Source: Chrysomallon squamiferum
Taxonomy: Eukaryota; Mollusca; Gastropoda; Neomphalida; Peltospiridae
Direction: 5' to 3'
DNA: 64,000 nt
Assembly (NCBI GenBank): GCA_012295275.1
Contig: CM022673.1
Span: 13,617,288 to 13,681,287 of the forward strand
Below, piece by piece: positions 20,849-31,759 of the stretch (positions are counted from its first letter, which is position 1; the number at the start of each line of letters is the position of its first letter). Both the position numbers and the translations under genes were made by a program. Under the pieces are notes generated by a model. That model saw only the letters and a program-made list of their open reading frames with translations. It was not told where the DNA came from and did not search any database.

Positions 20849-22928
20849 CAGTAAATAAACAACTAAATAATAATAACAATAAAAAAAAAAAAAAAAAACA
20901 TTTAAATAAATAAATAAAAAGGCCAAAACAATATGACCAAGCAACTGAGAATCAACCATAAAAGCTATTTTAATTTTAATTTATTGTGAATAATTTCAAA
21001 CAATTTTTTTTAAAATTTTTTCAATGCAGGCATCGTCAACAGAAGTGATGGCAATACGAGCAGCGCGCTGCTACGACATGGAGAGCCGTGCCATCGTCTT
21101 TGCCAATGGCCTGCCGTGCACACTGGAGAACATGAAGGCAACTGGAATGGGAAAATACGCCGAACTTGTTTACGAATTCTGTCACAACATGGCTAAGATG
21201 AAGACAGATAACACAGAATATGCTTTGATGATTGCTATATCAATATATTCAGGTGAGCTTTTTTTTTTTTTCATTTTTTAAATTTATTTTTTTTTTACAT
21301 GATTAATCTTTTTTTTTTGTCCAAGTACTTAATGTCATTTCAGTTTATTCAGGTGGTATGAATTCACTTGTCCAGATTGGTGTGTTTGGAAGTAAATGTT
21401 TACATTTCAGGGTGTTTAAATATTATCACAGACATTAACAGATTAGTGGATTTGTTTTCTAAATGTTCAGGTATTATTTCCTATGCAGTTAGTATATCAG
21501 GATATTCACTGAGTCATTTAATAAGTTGTTAACGTATCAAGATATTTAGAGTGTAATTTTAAAACATTTACTAACTAGGATATTCAGAGTTGTTTAACAT
21601 ATCAGGTTATTAGGGAGTTATTTAACAGGATAATCAATGAGTTATTTAACATACAGCATATCCAGCGAGTTATTTTGCATATTCAGGGAGTTATTTTGCA
21701 TATTCAGGAGTTATTTAAAATATCAGGATATTCAGTGGGTTAATTAACATATCAGGATATTCATTGAGTTATTTGACATTGGGAAATATAGAGAGTTTGT
21801 TGACATTCATGATATTCAGTGAGCTATTTTACAAGGGTTAGTTGTGCTGAGAATAACATGAATTTCTTTTTTTCTCAATACAGTTGATTAAAAAAAGGTT
21901 ATTAGCATCAGATATATCATCCATATGTCATGACTTGTAGGTGAACTGTCATAAAACGTGATAATTATTGAATACAAAAAAAATATGAGTCTTGATGAAG
22001 TAGTTTGTATTAATTAATTGTATGTTATTGTGAAATGTATAAAACTTTTATAAGCTGAATTATGATGCAGTACAGTTTATATAATCTGTGTAACTGTGTC
22101 ATTGTGGCACGATATCAGAATAATATCAGTTTTTATCAGTTATGTAGTTTGACATCAAACTTCTGTAAGTTCTAAGTTACTGTTATCAAGATTCTGATAA
22201 ATATTATAATGAAGGGCAAAAATAACCCCTATTTATCAGGGGCTGTGATTGTTTTGTTTTTTTTAAATACCCTCCAGTCACTGAAACATTTGAAAAACAT
22301 TAACTAAAATATTTTAATTTCAGTTAACTTAACATATTAATTAAATTATTTTATATAAAACAAAACTGGAAGGACATTAATTAAAATGTTACATTGATAT
22401 CAGTTAATTAAATAATTTCATTTAACCAAAAATGTGAAATTAATTCATTAAAACGTTATTTTAACATCAGTTCAATTGAAATATGAATTAAATTATTTTA
22501 TTTAACACAAATTGACTTGAAGTCAACCATTTCATCTGTAACATCATAGATTAAGCTCTAGCATTAATTAATTTGTTTTTTAATCTATTTTATTATTAAT
22601 AAACTGAATAAAACATATTTTGTAATGTTGTTGAAAAAAAAAAAAAAAAAAATTTATAAATAAATTTCCCGTTCCAGAAAGACCGGGCTTAACTGAGCAG
22701 AAGAAAGTGGAGAACATTCAGGCGACTTACGTTGACTGCCTGCACAAGTATGAAAACGCCAAACGCCTGCGCGGCGGCAGTGCGCTGGCCAAGTTCCTCA
22801 CCAGACTGTCAGACTTGCGATCCATCAGCGCTGAACATTCGAGCCTGCTGGTGGATCTGGAAAAGTACGGGGAGAAGTTCCCATCTCTTATGACAGAGAT
22901 GTACATAATGCCTCCAGAGGGGACATAA
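7348..22928 (+). CDS. EcR: Ecdysone receptor (NR1H1), seven coding exons, one apparent frameshift
   Basis: Nuclear receptor; in the family it acts in the nucleus as a ligand-regulated transcription factor, normally as a heterodimer with RXR/USP. Exons: 7348-7414, 15497-15760, 18606-18746, 18977-19313, 20354-20509, 21030-21252, 22678-22928; all junctions are GT/AG and phases match. About 479 residues: A/B region 1-88, two-zinc-finger DNA-binding domain 89-158 (C89, C92, C106, C109; then C125, C131, C141, C144; P-box CEGCKG), hinge to about 235, ligand-binding domain to the end. The second finger ([18 protein letters not shown]) follows EcR rather than LXR or FXR. The LBD signature is present (FAK, GF, EDQ, LLK in exon 5), and SLMTEMY near the C-terminus fits helix 12/AF-2. 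The A/B region is short, so other promoters and isoforms may lie upstream. The one anomaly is a missing base at about 19208-19212. Identity is firm; whether the receptor binds an ecdysteroid in this animal cannot be read from the sequence. Confidence 0.93.
7415..7935 (+). repeat. Degenerate repeat with TTACCTCCCCTTACTTG motif
   Basis: At least nine decaying copies of a roughly 45-60 base unit (ACCTCCCCTTACTTGTTTTTA followed by ATTAGCTACAGT), immediately downstream of the EcR exon 1 donor. Divergence increases to the right, so the array probably grew at its left end. Confidence 0.8.
8653..9165 (+). repeat. 35-base tandem array, about 15 copies
   Basis: Unit CATAAATTAAACTGACTCAA followed by AACACAGAAGTGTGT. 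Copies differ by a few bases (CATAAATT, CGTAAATT, CCTAAATT variants); a few have lost 1-2 bases. Lies in EcR intron 1. It is the most homogeneous array in the left half, so probably recent. Confidence 0.95.
9671..9843. repeat. Imperfect inverted repeat around a CA microsatellite
   Basis: Left arm 9671-9706 (AAAGCTGTTAATAAAACCAT and following) pairs with right arm 9808-9843, whose reverse complement reads AAAGCTCTTAATAAAACCAT and following. Arms of about 36 bases flank about 100 bases holding a CA run (9724-9757). Looks like a small foldback element or MITE remnant. Confidence 0.7.
9850..10515 (+). repeat. Degenerate TTAGGAATATTTGACAT array, left arm
   Basis: Some thirty variants of TAGGAATA alternate with TTTGACAT and CTGCATATCA blocks. 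Its reverse complement recurs at 11770-12195. Confidence 0.75.
11770..12195 (-). repeat. Degenerate TATTCCTAATATACTG array, right (inverted) arm
   Basis: About twenty variants of TATTCCTAATATACTGTGTA. This is the opposite orientation of the array at 9850-10515. The ORF at 11740-11925 is only this repeat translated. Confidence 0.75.
14760..15350 (+). repeat. Degenerate repeat of about 60 bases before EcR exon 2
   Basis: Roughly nine copies containing CTTTCTAAAACACTTT, TTTTAAATAAGATGTATG and TAGTAATATTTTAATA blocks in the same order. Ends about 150 bases before the exon 2 acceptor. Confidence 0.7.
15497..15760 (+). CDS. EcR: EcR coding exon 2 (A/B region and first zinc finger)
   Basis: Begins after the acceptor CTCTTTCCAG (15487-15496) and ends at CAAAG-like TGTAAAG|GTAAAT. 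It encodes residues 23-110 and the first base of Gly111: an acidic, polar A/B segment ([10 protein letters not shown]), a basic patch KRPKKG, then the first zinc finger with C89, C92, C106 and C109 and P-box CEGCKG. The intron falls directly after the P-box, a position commonly interrupted in nuclear receptor genes. Confidence 0.93.
15761..18605 (+). other. EcR: EcR intron 2 (2.8 kb)
   Basis: It separates the two zinc-finger exons, starts with a 54-base minisatellite (15794-16240) and is otherwise AT-rich with poly(A) tracts at 16529-16560 and 16826-16848. No coding signal. Confidence 0.85.
15794..16240 (+). repeat. 54-base minisatellite directly after EcR exon 2
   Basis: Repeat starts at 15794, 15848, 15902, 15956 and 16010 are exactly 54 bases apart (GAAGTTCTAGAACTGTGGTT then GTCTCATAGCCAAGTCAGT). 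Further copies from 16063 onward decay and lose length. It begins only 33 bases after the donor site. Confidence 0.9.
18606..18746 (+). CDS. EcR: EcR coding exon 3 (second zinc finger)
   Basis: Acceptor TTTTTCAG at 18598-18605 and donor GAAT|GTAAGC at 18747. It encodes [20 protein letters not shown] and onward to the helix [13 protein letters not shown], ending in the first base of Cys158. C125, C131, C141 and C144 form the second zinc module. The exon is 141 bases, phase 1 at both ends. Confidence 0.95.
18977..19313 (+). CDS. EcR: EcR coding exon 4 (hinge and start of LBD), with 1-base deletion
   Basis: Acceptor TATTTCAG at 18969-18976; donor CACA|GTCAGT at 19314. The first 76 codons give the C-terminal extension ([20 protein letters not shown]), a Ser-rich hinge and [10 protein letters not shown]. 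After the C run at 19209-19212 the conserved reading moves to +1: [20 protein letters not shown], then [13 protein letters not shown], the first LBD helix. Without correction the frame stops at 19321. Observed length is 337; 338 would make all downstream phases consistent. A base-calling error, an allelic null or a recent inactivation are the options; an error is most likely because every other exon is intact. Confidence 0.9.
19314..20353 (+). other. EcR: EcR intron 4
   Basis: About 1.04 kb. Contains a CA run at 19563-19586 and a degenerate repeat with motif ACACTAGACAACAGAACAGT from about 20035 to 20330. No coding signal; the ORF at 19494-19808 is simple-sequence derived. Confidence 0.85.
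20035..20330 (+). repeat. Degenerate ACTAGACAACAGAACAGTAT repeat in EcR intron 4
   Basis: About nine variants of AACACTAGACAACAGTACAG with TATTTTA spacers. Confidence 0.65.
20354..20509 (+). CDS. EcR: EcR coding exon 5 (LBD core)
   Basis: Acceptor ATTATTTCAG ending at 20353, donor CAAA|GTAATT at 20510; 52 codons in phase 0 (residues 271-322). It contains the nuclear receptor LBD signature: [14 protein letters not shown], then [16 protein letters not shown]. This covers helices 3 to 5, including the Lys residues usually used in the coactivator charge clamp. Confidence 0.95.
20510..21029 (+). other. EcR: EcR intron 5
   Basis: About 520 bases, AT-rich, with an imperfect AGT run near 20655-20680, an AAT run at 20815-20846 and poly(A) at 20880-20898. 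Nothing else seen. Confidence 0.85.
21030..21252 (+). CDS. EcR: EcR coding exon 6 (LBD middle)
   Basis: Acceptor TCAATGCAG ending at 21029, donor TCAG|GTGAGC at 21253. It encodes residues 323-396 plus the first base of Glu397: [20 protein letters not shown] through [20 protein letters not shown] to [10 protein letters not shown]. Helices 5-9 of the ligand-binding fold; the joined reading YS|ERPGL matches the family's conserved SxRPGL turn. Confidence 0.95.
21253..22677 (+). other. EcR: EcR intron 6
   Basis: About 1.4 kb; its first third is a degenerate repeat of roughly 30 bases (GTTATTTAACATATCAGGAT, 21340-21850). The rest is AT-rich without coding signal, with poly(A) at 22633-22652 just before the branch region. 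Confidence 0.85.
21340..21850 (+). repeat. Degenerate GAGTTATTTAACATATCAGG repeat in EcR intron 6
   Basis: Units of about 30 bases combining GATATTCAG(T/G)GAG, TTATTTAACAT and ATCAG; the most regular stretch is 21590-21780. Confidence 0.7.
22678..22928 (+). CDS. EcR: EcR coding exon 7 (LBD C-terminus and AF-2)
   Basis: Acceptor CCGTTCCAG ending at 22677; stop TAA at 22926-22928. It encodes [20 protein letters not shown] through [16 protein letters not shown] to [14 protein letters not shown]. Helix 10/11 forms the dimer face and the last acidic helix fits AF-2. The product ends only seven residues after MTEMY, so there is no F domain, unlike the long tail of some insect EcRs. Confidence 0.95.
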
Positions 22929-23222
22929 TAACAGTCGATCCAAGACGTAAATGTTCTGTGTTCTGTTAGTGTTTGATACAAACTGATATTGTGATAGTCT
23001 GAAACTAAAACGTGGAAGCTGATGGGCGCACAAGACTGACGATGTTGCGGTTGTATTATGACCCCTCCCCCAACACTTTCACCTCCCCAGGTGGTCATCC
23101 TGATAAAGGGTATCATGTTGTTTTTTTGAGGGGAAAGGTATGTTTTAAATTGAAAAACAGAAACATGTTTTGTCACTGTACAATGAGGCAGTGTGATATT
23201 TGTAATGCTACACTTCTGTCCT

Positions 23223-23800
23223 CAGTTCTTCGTCAGCTCCTAGACTGTTCTGTCAGAGTTTGACAGCTCTGTCACAGGTTGGACAGTTCTGTCAGGTTTT
23301 AGACATGTCTGTTGACATATGGACAGTTCTCTGTCTGAAATATGGACAGTTTTGTCAATTTGTACAATTCTGTCACAGTGTGGTCACTTCTTTTAGTATT
23401 TGTATGGTTCTGTCACACAAAAAAAAAAGTTCTGTCAGAGTTAATACAGTTCTTTTGGAATATGGTAAATAACTGGTGGGGGGATAATAATAAAGAATTC
23501 TGTCAAGAGTTTGTACAATTCTGTCAATGTCTGTAAAGTTCTGATGGAGTTTGTACACATCTGTCAGAATCTGTAAAGTCCTGTCAGATTCTGTAAAGTT
23601 CTGTCAAAGACTGTAAAGTTCTGTCAGAGATTGTACAGTTATGTCAGAGACTGTACAGTTATGTCAGAGACTGTACAGTTATGTCAGTGACTTTAAATGT
23701 CTGACAGAGACTTTAAAGTTCTGTCAGAGACTTTAAAGTTCTGTCAGAGACTTTAAAGTTCTGTCAGAGACTTTAAAGTTCAGTCAGTGCTTGTAAAAAA
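23223..23800 (+). repeat. 20-base repeat (GTTCTGTCAGAGACTGTAAA) in the EcR 3' UTR
   Basis: About 25 copies of GTTCTGTCAGAG(A/T)-CTGTA(A/C)A. They are irregular at the left and nearly exact at 23700-23780. It begins about 295 bases after the stop codon, so it is expected to be part of the mRNA. Confidence 0.85.
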
Positions 23801-24251
23801 TTTGACAGTTCTGTCCATTTCCATTGAGTTCTTTTCAGGTGAAGAATGATTTCCTATACAAGAATTTACTTTCTGGATGTGAAAGTAATAACAAAAATGT
23901 GCCTTCTGTTGTTAATGGTGGTGAAACGATTCCTTTATACCTGTAAGAAGACTAAAAACACTAAAACATTTAAGAAATACAGAGTCACTTTGTGGTGAGT
24001 GGCCGTCACAAATCCCAGTGCAAAACACTGTTATCCAGATTAAAATTCTCTCTCTCTTCAAGTCTGGATCATAAAAAGAACTGTGTGTTTTAAAAACTGA
24101 AAAAAGCCAGACATTTTAAGGCAGTTTGAAACTGAAGTTTTGACAAATAATATTTGACTTGTTATAGTACATCTGGTTTTGAGAAAGGCAGCTGTCAAAT
24201 TCTGTAGTGAGTTTTCTGTGATGAGGAATATATACATCTATCTACATACAC

Positions 24252-24266
24252 ACATAAATACACACA

Positions 24267-24303
<37 letters not shown>
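24252..24303. repeat. CA microsatellite with TA tail
   Basis: (CA)n followed by TATATATATA. The ORF at 24179-24442 is due to it. Confidence 0.9.
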
Positions 24304-24315
<12 letters not shown>

Positions 24316-24723
24316 TACTAGCATATTGTACATAATACTGTTACAGCGTGATTCTTCATGTGATTATATATGTGTTATGACTACACGGTTGGAGAGTGCT
24401 TTATGTAATATACCTTTCAACAGGCAACACATGATTTGTTAACATATTTACCTGCTATGTTTGTTTTGCAATTCAACATGGTTTCATTATTGCTATGAGC
24501 AAACATTTTAGTCTGTTTTCAATATCATAAATGATGTTTTAGTAATTGCCATGACATTAAAATATCTAGATTTTGATTTAGTCATATCTTTGATGGTGGA
24601 ATTAACCAAAATGTGTTTTAATATACATCAGGTTACTGTTGTTTGGTTTTTTCATACCCACAGACAGCCACCAGTATTTTAATTACACTTGTTTTTATTT
24701 TCAACTTATTGTTTGAATTATTA

Positions 24724-24949
24724 CTGGCTGAGGATCCTTTATCTGAAATACTGGGACTGCAAGTGTTTCAGATTTCAGAATTTTTTTGGTTTTGAAATGT
24801 AAGGATAACCAGAAAATAATACAGTTGATTAAAATAATATTTTAAATAATTTCATTCCTGAAATAAAGTTTGTGAATGCTAAAACATCATTTCAGCTTCT
24901 GGCAAAAAGTTTCTGCTTTCAGAATTTTGGATAAGGAAAACTCAAGCTG
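24724..24949. mobile_element. Tigger/pogo-like MITE, 226 bases
   Basis: Imperfect terminal inverted repeats: left CTGGCTGAGGATCCTTTATC, right end in reverse complement CAGCTTGAGTTTTCCTTATCC. TA dinucleotides flank both ends (24722-24723 and 24950-24951), as expected for Tc1/mariner-superfamily target duplication. Inside, ACTGGGACTGCAAGTGTTTC, CAGATTTCAGAATTTTTTTGG and AATTTTGGATAAGG closely resemble the end modules of Tigger-type elements known in other animals. No coding capacity. Confidence 0.65.
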
Positions 24950-26009
24950 TATTATTATTATTATTATTATTATTACTTTTCTTCTTATGATGTTAAAGTG
25001 TACTATATATGACAAGTAAATTTTCTTAACACATTTTGTATACCCATAATATTATGTCTGTTTTTGTTTTTGTTTTTTTAAAGAGGCTCCCAACCTTTGC
25101 TAGATTTAAAGTTTGATAATGAAATATAGTATTAAGATTGCAAGCTGAACTAGGCAGTTTTCTGTTTTATTGTGGAATCTTTTTATTGACAGAAGTGAAG
25201 ACTTTTCAAAAATGTAATTTCTGCTGTTTTGTTCCACCATGGAAATTATAAAGTTAATTTAATAATAAAGGATATATAAAAATTATAAATATTTCTAGAG
25301 GTTAGTGACTTCTCATTTTTAACTGAGTCTTTAATGTTAATTTTACCTGATAGAAAGATGATAATTGTAGAGATTTAAAATGACAGTCAGGATGAAATAT
25401 GTATAATAAATTATTTTTGTAATGAATTTCTAAAACAAATCGTATTTGTTGTTAAACAGTTAAGTCTTTGACTTACATTAACTTTTGTAACTTCACTAAC
25501 TGTGAAAGCTGTTTCTGTATGGGCCTCAGGTGAACGAACTTTTAAGAGGTTACTAACCTGAGAATTTCTCTTACGTCAGTAAATGTGAAAATATTATGAA
25601 AACTTCATATTAAAAACTCCAATAATTATGGACTCTTGGCTCTTTAGTTGTTTCAGTGAGGGTTTGTTTTGAAATAAAATACAGGTTTTTTCGGAATATT
25701 TTAGAATGTCCAGTGTGTCATTTCAGTCACATCATGGCCAGATTTGTTTTAATTTCTTTACATTTTTAACCTTTTTAGTTTTGATTTTCACAAAAAATAT
25801 TAAATGTTTACAAAACACTTCAACTGGTTAATCCAGGCTGTCTGCATGGATGTATAATACATTGTAAGTGTCCATGATTTCACTGCCACTGATAGAAACT
25901 CTTAAATTTAGGATGAAAACCACAATTTTGCCTGTTACAATTTTGCTTGCTAAATATTATAAAATACAGATCATCAAATATTAATCAGAAAGATAATAAA
26001 CAGATTTTA

Positions 26010-26063
<54 letters not shown>
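26010..26063. repeat. AAT microsatellite
   Basis: (AAT)18, one of many AAT runs in the window (others near 6950, 28550, 33080, 33520, 34720, 35270, 35710). Confidence 0.95.
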
Positions 26064-27680
26064 CTGGAGAATTTGTAAAACTAATTAATCTCATAATTTA
26101 AATCTGTTTTGAATTTTTTTCATTAGTAACACTGAAAATAATGAACGATATTAAAATGTTTTTATGCTTACTATGAAAATATCTTTAATACTTTTTTTAA
26201 ACTTTTTTTTCACAGATTTAGTTCATTTCATTTAAAGATTAAAAAGTGATCTTGTGGCAAGATTTTCAGACCATGGTTTTTTTTTTATTTATTTTTTGTT
26301 TTTTCATTCTGTGTGGGAGGGTATGTTGAATTAATGAACTAACTGGATTGAAATACAGTTACTCATTTAAGTTCAGTTTATTCTGAAATATTAAAAAAAA
26401 GCAATAAAAACAAAAATTAGTTACAAAAGTGTGTAATGTAAAAAGTAATGTGGTTTGTTTTATGAAATGTAGTCTAGTTTCTGTGGTAAATCAGAGAGGA
26501 TGCGAAACTGTTGTGATTTTCTCCTATTTCGTTGGGATAAATTTATTATTTTATTTTTTATTTTCAAAATTTGTGTGACTTTAGAGCATAGAGTTTCCCT
26601 AAAACATTCTTAGAGTGAATGTCTTTTTTTTCTAAAACCTGATTCTTGCATTAATCTTGTTTTAAAATTTTCTGTTAAATAGCAAATAATGGTGTTAAAG
26701 ACATTTTTGTCTATAAAAAAAAATTATAATGGAAGAAAATTGTATTAAATATCTTTCTTTGTAACTGGTTATTTTTATTTGCATGGATTGTTTCTCTTAA
26801 ACCAGTAGCATTCAAAATTGGCTGACCAATTACAAAAATAAGTTGATTTTTATAGCAACAACAGATTGTAAAATAATAAATTTTAAAAAATAAATTATAA
26901 TTGTTACACAAACAATTTTAGCATAATAAGAATAATAATTTTTATCTTTGTTACTGTTGAAAATGGACAATATATAAATATATATATATATATATGTTTT
27001 TTTTTGTTTGCTTTTTTAAATTAGCAATTATAATGTATTTGTTGTTCTTCGTATTTTGTTGTTAATCTATTATAGTCATTTAACATTATTTTGTTATTTG
27101 TTTTTCATACATTTCACTGCATTGACTGTAAGTGTGTACAGTAATCTTTATTATTAACATTTCATTATTAACATTCTGATGTTATTCAGAATGTTTTTAA
27201 ATAAAATTATTCAGCATTTGGAACAGATTAACAATTTATTTATGAGGATGAAGATGATTTCAGATGTTTAGGGTTCATAATGTTGATATGTGGTTATAAT
27301 AGGTAGCTTACTTCCCTTTATTCTTGTTACATTTGTTTTAGAGTTATCTCCCTCATAACCTGAAATGGTCAAACAGGGTTTGAAAAACACAATTTTTATT
27401 TGTTTTACATTTTAAATTTTCTGAAGGAAAACATAACGGCTGTTTTGCTAAATCATAATTTTATGTTCAGTGTAATTGTATATATTTTATTTTTAAAACT
27501 CTTTGATAGTAAAAATATAAATTTATGTTAAATTATGTGTAAATATTTTATTCCCAGCTGATGTGTTGCCTTAGTAACAGTATAAGAATATAAAATAAAA
27601 TTACATTTTGCTTTTTTGTTTACACAATACATTTTTTTTTTAATTATTATTTTTATTCAAAAAAATTGTTTTTAATAATA

Positions 27681-27727
<47 letters not shown>

Positions 27728-30700
27728 TATTTGGTTAAAAATGCATTGGTGTCAGCTTCTTAATCTCAGGGAGAAAAACTAGTTCACAGTATTTTCATAT
27801 ATTAAATGTCACAGTGACAGTAAATATTTATTTTTGTCTGCTTTTGTTCTGTGAAATAAGCTTTGCTGCATTATAACAGCTACAAAGTAAGAGTGAAAGC
27901 AAAATTATCTTTATTAAAACAAATTTAGGATTAAAAATGACTGTACATTTTACACAGACTGCTTATCATATGAGATAAACAACTCTAAATTATACATACA
28001 GATGTCTCTGTCAAACAGCACAAAGGTCAGTAACTGTTGGTTATTAGATATTTATTTAAAATCCATTTTACAGCTTGTAGGGAAATAATTCAGCAAAATT
28101 TATAAAACGGCTACATATTGATTATCACTAATCTGGGATCACTGTGCAGATTAGTTATTTTCCTAGATTATTGAATATATTAGTAAAAGCTCAACCTTAC
28201 TTTCAATTAACTGTAAAATAATAAAAAATTGAAATCACCTCCCTTGTATCTGATAGCAATATTTTCATCCAGTTTGATTAATAGACAAAGAGATAATAAC
28301 AGTATTTAAATAAAATATTACAGGTTTTTGTTTCACTGAGCAATGTTGTTGTTTATGTTAAAAGTTAAAATGTTTATGATTTGGCAAAAACAAAACATTC
28401 ACTTGTTTTTGATGATATCTTTGTTTAATGTATTTTACTTCATAAATAACAAATGACTTAATCATTTAGAACTACTTTGCTTTCTTATCATTAAAAATAT
28501 TTGTGTTTCATTTATGTTAATACATTATTAAACTACCACATTTAAAATATAATAATAATAATAATAATAATAATGTTTAACAAAAAAAAAATTAAATAAA
28601 TCTAAAATATATTTGTAAATTATTTTTGGTGATTTTTTCTCCCCAACGTTTTCTTGAATGAATATTCTTTTGTTTGATTATTAATTTTTAAAATAATTAT
28701 TATATTTTTATTTAATTTGTACAAAGATAAGTATTTGTTGTAATTTATTAAAACAAATATTTGTACTGATATAAAATTACAAAGTTAATGTTATAATTAT
28801 TTATTTTTTGGGGTAATATTTGATTGTTAAACTTTTCCAATCAAAATGTTATTAATTTTCTTCATTTTAATTTGTCAATTTCATAGGAAGGGAGATAACT
28901 CCGTAGGTTATATTATTTCTGGATGCTGTCCTCTTGATAAATGTTAGCATACACAATTTATTTTGATTATGTTAGCAACATTTTCTATAGTTTTTTCATT
29001 TGAAATAATATATAATTAGCTTCAGATATATTTTTTAAATGTAATTTAAAATCTGGAAAATATATAACAATAAAAATTAAATAATAATAAAATCATAGAT
29101 GACTAAAATAGTTAGTGCCTTTTTATTTTTACATGAATTCTTTCATACAAAGGGTAATAATTATTGAAATATACTCTGAAGTAAAGGGAAGCAACTGCAA
29201 TGTATTTTTATGTAAAGAGACATAATTCTGTACATAGTTTTCACCTGTAAGGGTTAGATAATGGGTGTGTATCATGCAACAGGTGTAATTCAGGGACAAA
29301 GAAAAATAATGCAAATACCACATTTTGTCTTGCTGAAAAATAAATATTTTGAAAATTTATTTTGTAAAGTGTTTCTTTCATTCCCTTTATTTTTTATTAT
29401 TATAATTTTTGTTTTCTTTTCTTTTTTTTTTCTTTTTTTTTGTTACTGGTAAATATTTAAATTTAATTTATAAAATAATTTTTTTTTCAAACATTTTTTT
29501 ATTATGATTTTTAATACTGTGCCTTTTGCATTGTTGAATGTTTAGACACATTTCTCCATGATTTTGTTTCTTGTTATGGCAGCAGTTATAGTGGTAGTGT
29601 TGTTTTGTTCTTTTTCTTCTTTTTTTTTGTCTTGTGAACAGTTTTTGTGTTCTGAAAAGACTTGTTACTTAATTTAATATTCCACACATACCACAGCCAA
29701 ATAATACAAAATGTTCTGGGTAGAATTTTTTGGCAATAATGACAGAATATTTTAATTAATAATAAATAATTTAAATAAAAATGATATCAGAAAGAAACAT
29801 ATTTAAACATTTATTATTGTTATAGGTATTGTTATTTTCCTTTTTTGACATGTTTTAGAAATGGCTGGTATAACATATTTTTTCTAAATGGGCAGCACAC
29901 AGATACCTCCATTTCTCAGTTTTTAAACTGACAAAGTAAATTACAGAATATTTTTGTTTTATGAAGTAGATTCCAAGCAATGATAGCCATAGGTAAATGA
30001 CAGTATGTTGATACAAATATATACTTCCAGTTCCAACATTGTATTTTTTTCATTTTTTTCCTGCACTTTTAAGTTCTAAAACTTGTTTTTAATTATTTTA
30101 TTACACACACACACACATTTGTGTATAGTTATTAAAAAGCTTATTATATTGAGAGATGATGTATACAATTTAATTAGATATTTTCACAACACTGCAGTCA
30201 TTCATTTCATCTTACTTTGTTTTTATTTTCACCTCGGACATCTTGTTCTTCACACTTTCAAAATGACACTGAAATCATGATAAGACTAAAAATTCATTTC
30301 TGTTCATTTATTTCAGTTTAAAATAAGTAATTTTACCTGACCCAGTCAGTCAGTTTTTTTTTATAGTGTTTTAAAGAATTGTTCTGTTGTGTATTGATTA
30401 TATAAAACATTGATTGTTATTTCAGAATGATTTCTTTAGAAAGTTGTTTAATTTACACAGTTACGAAGTTAATGAGCAATATTTCAGCTTCTGTTTATTA
30501 TTCTGTCAAAGATGAATTCTTTTTATTATACCAAATTTGTTTTCTTTGTCGGTTCCTGAACTTTTAAAATACACTTTTAGAAACAGAGATCGCTGTACTT
30601 TTATTCAGCTTTGATTTTCAAATGTTGAAAATTAAAAACGTATAAAAATAAAGACACAAAGTATTTCAATGCCTCATGGTGTCAGTAAATTGATTTCTGA

Positions 30701-30964
30701 TAATGAAAATTTATTTTTTGTTTGCAAATGCTCAACAAAAAAGAGCTGTTTCCACTCTATCTGTTCAGAGTAAATGTGTACACAAATATGTATTTATATA
30801 AATAGTCATTTCAAATTGTTTGCCTAAAATTTTAATGAAAATAGTTCCATAGTTACACTTCATATTTTCTTAATTTTATTTCAGTATAACTTAAATGCCA
30901 TTTTTACAGTAGTTATTATTATTTTCAAAAACAACTTTCATGATTTCTTCTCTCTGAAGTCTCC

Positions 30965-31055
30965 ATTTCAGGGAGGAAAAAAAAAAAAAAAAATTAAAAT
31001 CAGGGAATATTGGACTGGGCAGAATCAGGGAAAATTCAGGGAATCAATAGTTTTT
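30965..31055. repeat. Short CAGGGAA(TA) direct repeats around poly(A)
   Basis: CAGGGAGG, CAGGGAATATT, CAGGGAAAATT and CAGGGAATCAA occur within 80 bases, flanking an A run at 30978-30993. Confidence 0.5.
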
Positions 31056-31466
31056 AAAAACTTTAAAAAATTTAGTTTTTCAAATTTGTAGTCACAGCTG
31101 TAACAGGCAATCCATATGACCAGTCTGAATGATTTGCACAACATTGTCTCTGCTTCTACATTTAGATTTTTTTTTTTTATATATATCTTTTTTATAATTA
31201 CAATGGATTTAGTTTTTGGCTTCTACAATTATTTATGATAGTGTTAATTCAAAGCTGAAACTAACATAAACCATTGGTATAAGTTTTATATCACATCTTT
31301 CAAATTTGTGTTTAATTAGTGTAAGATTTCTGACATACTACACTGCTCACTTTAACAATACAGCAACTTAAGTTTGAATCACCAGGCAGTGATGATGTGT
31401 GTATAACATTAATTTTTTTTTGTTTGTTTGTTTGTATTTTATAAGTAACTAAATGGCATTAAATGT

Positions 31467-31498
<32 letters not shown>

Positions 31499-31728
31499 AT
31501 GTCTTGTTGGAACTGGACACACATTTAATACATATTAATCATTAATTTTTTCCTATATTGTTTTTATTATAATTTTGTTTTTTTAAATTGACAGTATTGA
31601 TGTATCCTTAAACATCAATAATTTAAACAATAAAGCTATGAAATGTGAAATATTTGTGTGTGGAGGAAAGATGATATTTCATGAATACAGAAAAAACATC
31701 TGTGAACAGATATCTTTAATTTTTAAAT

Positions 31729-31759
<31 letters not shown>

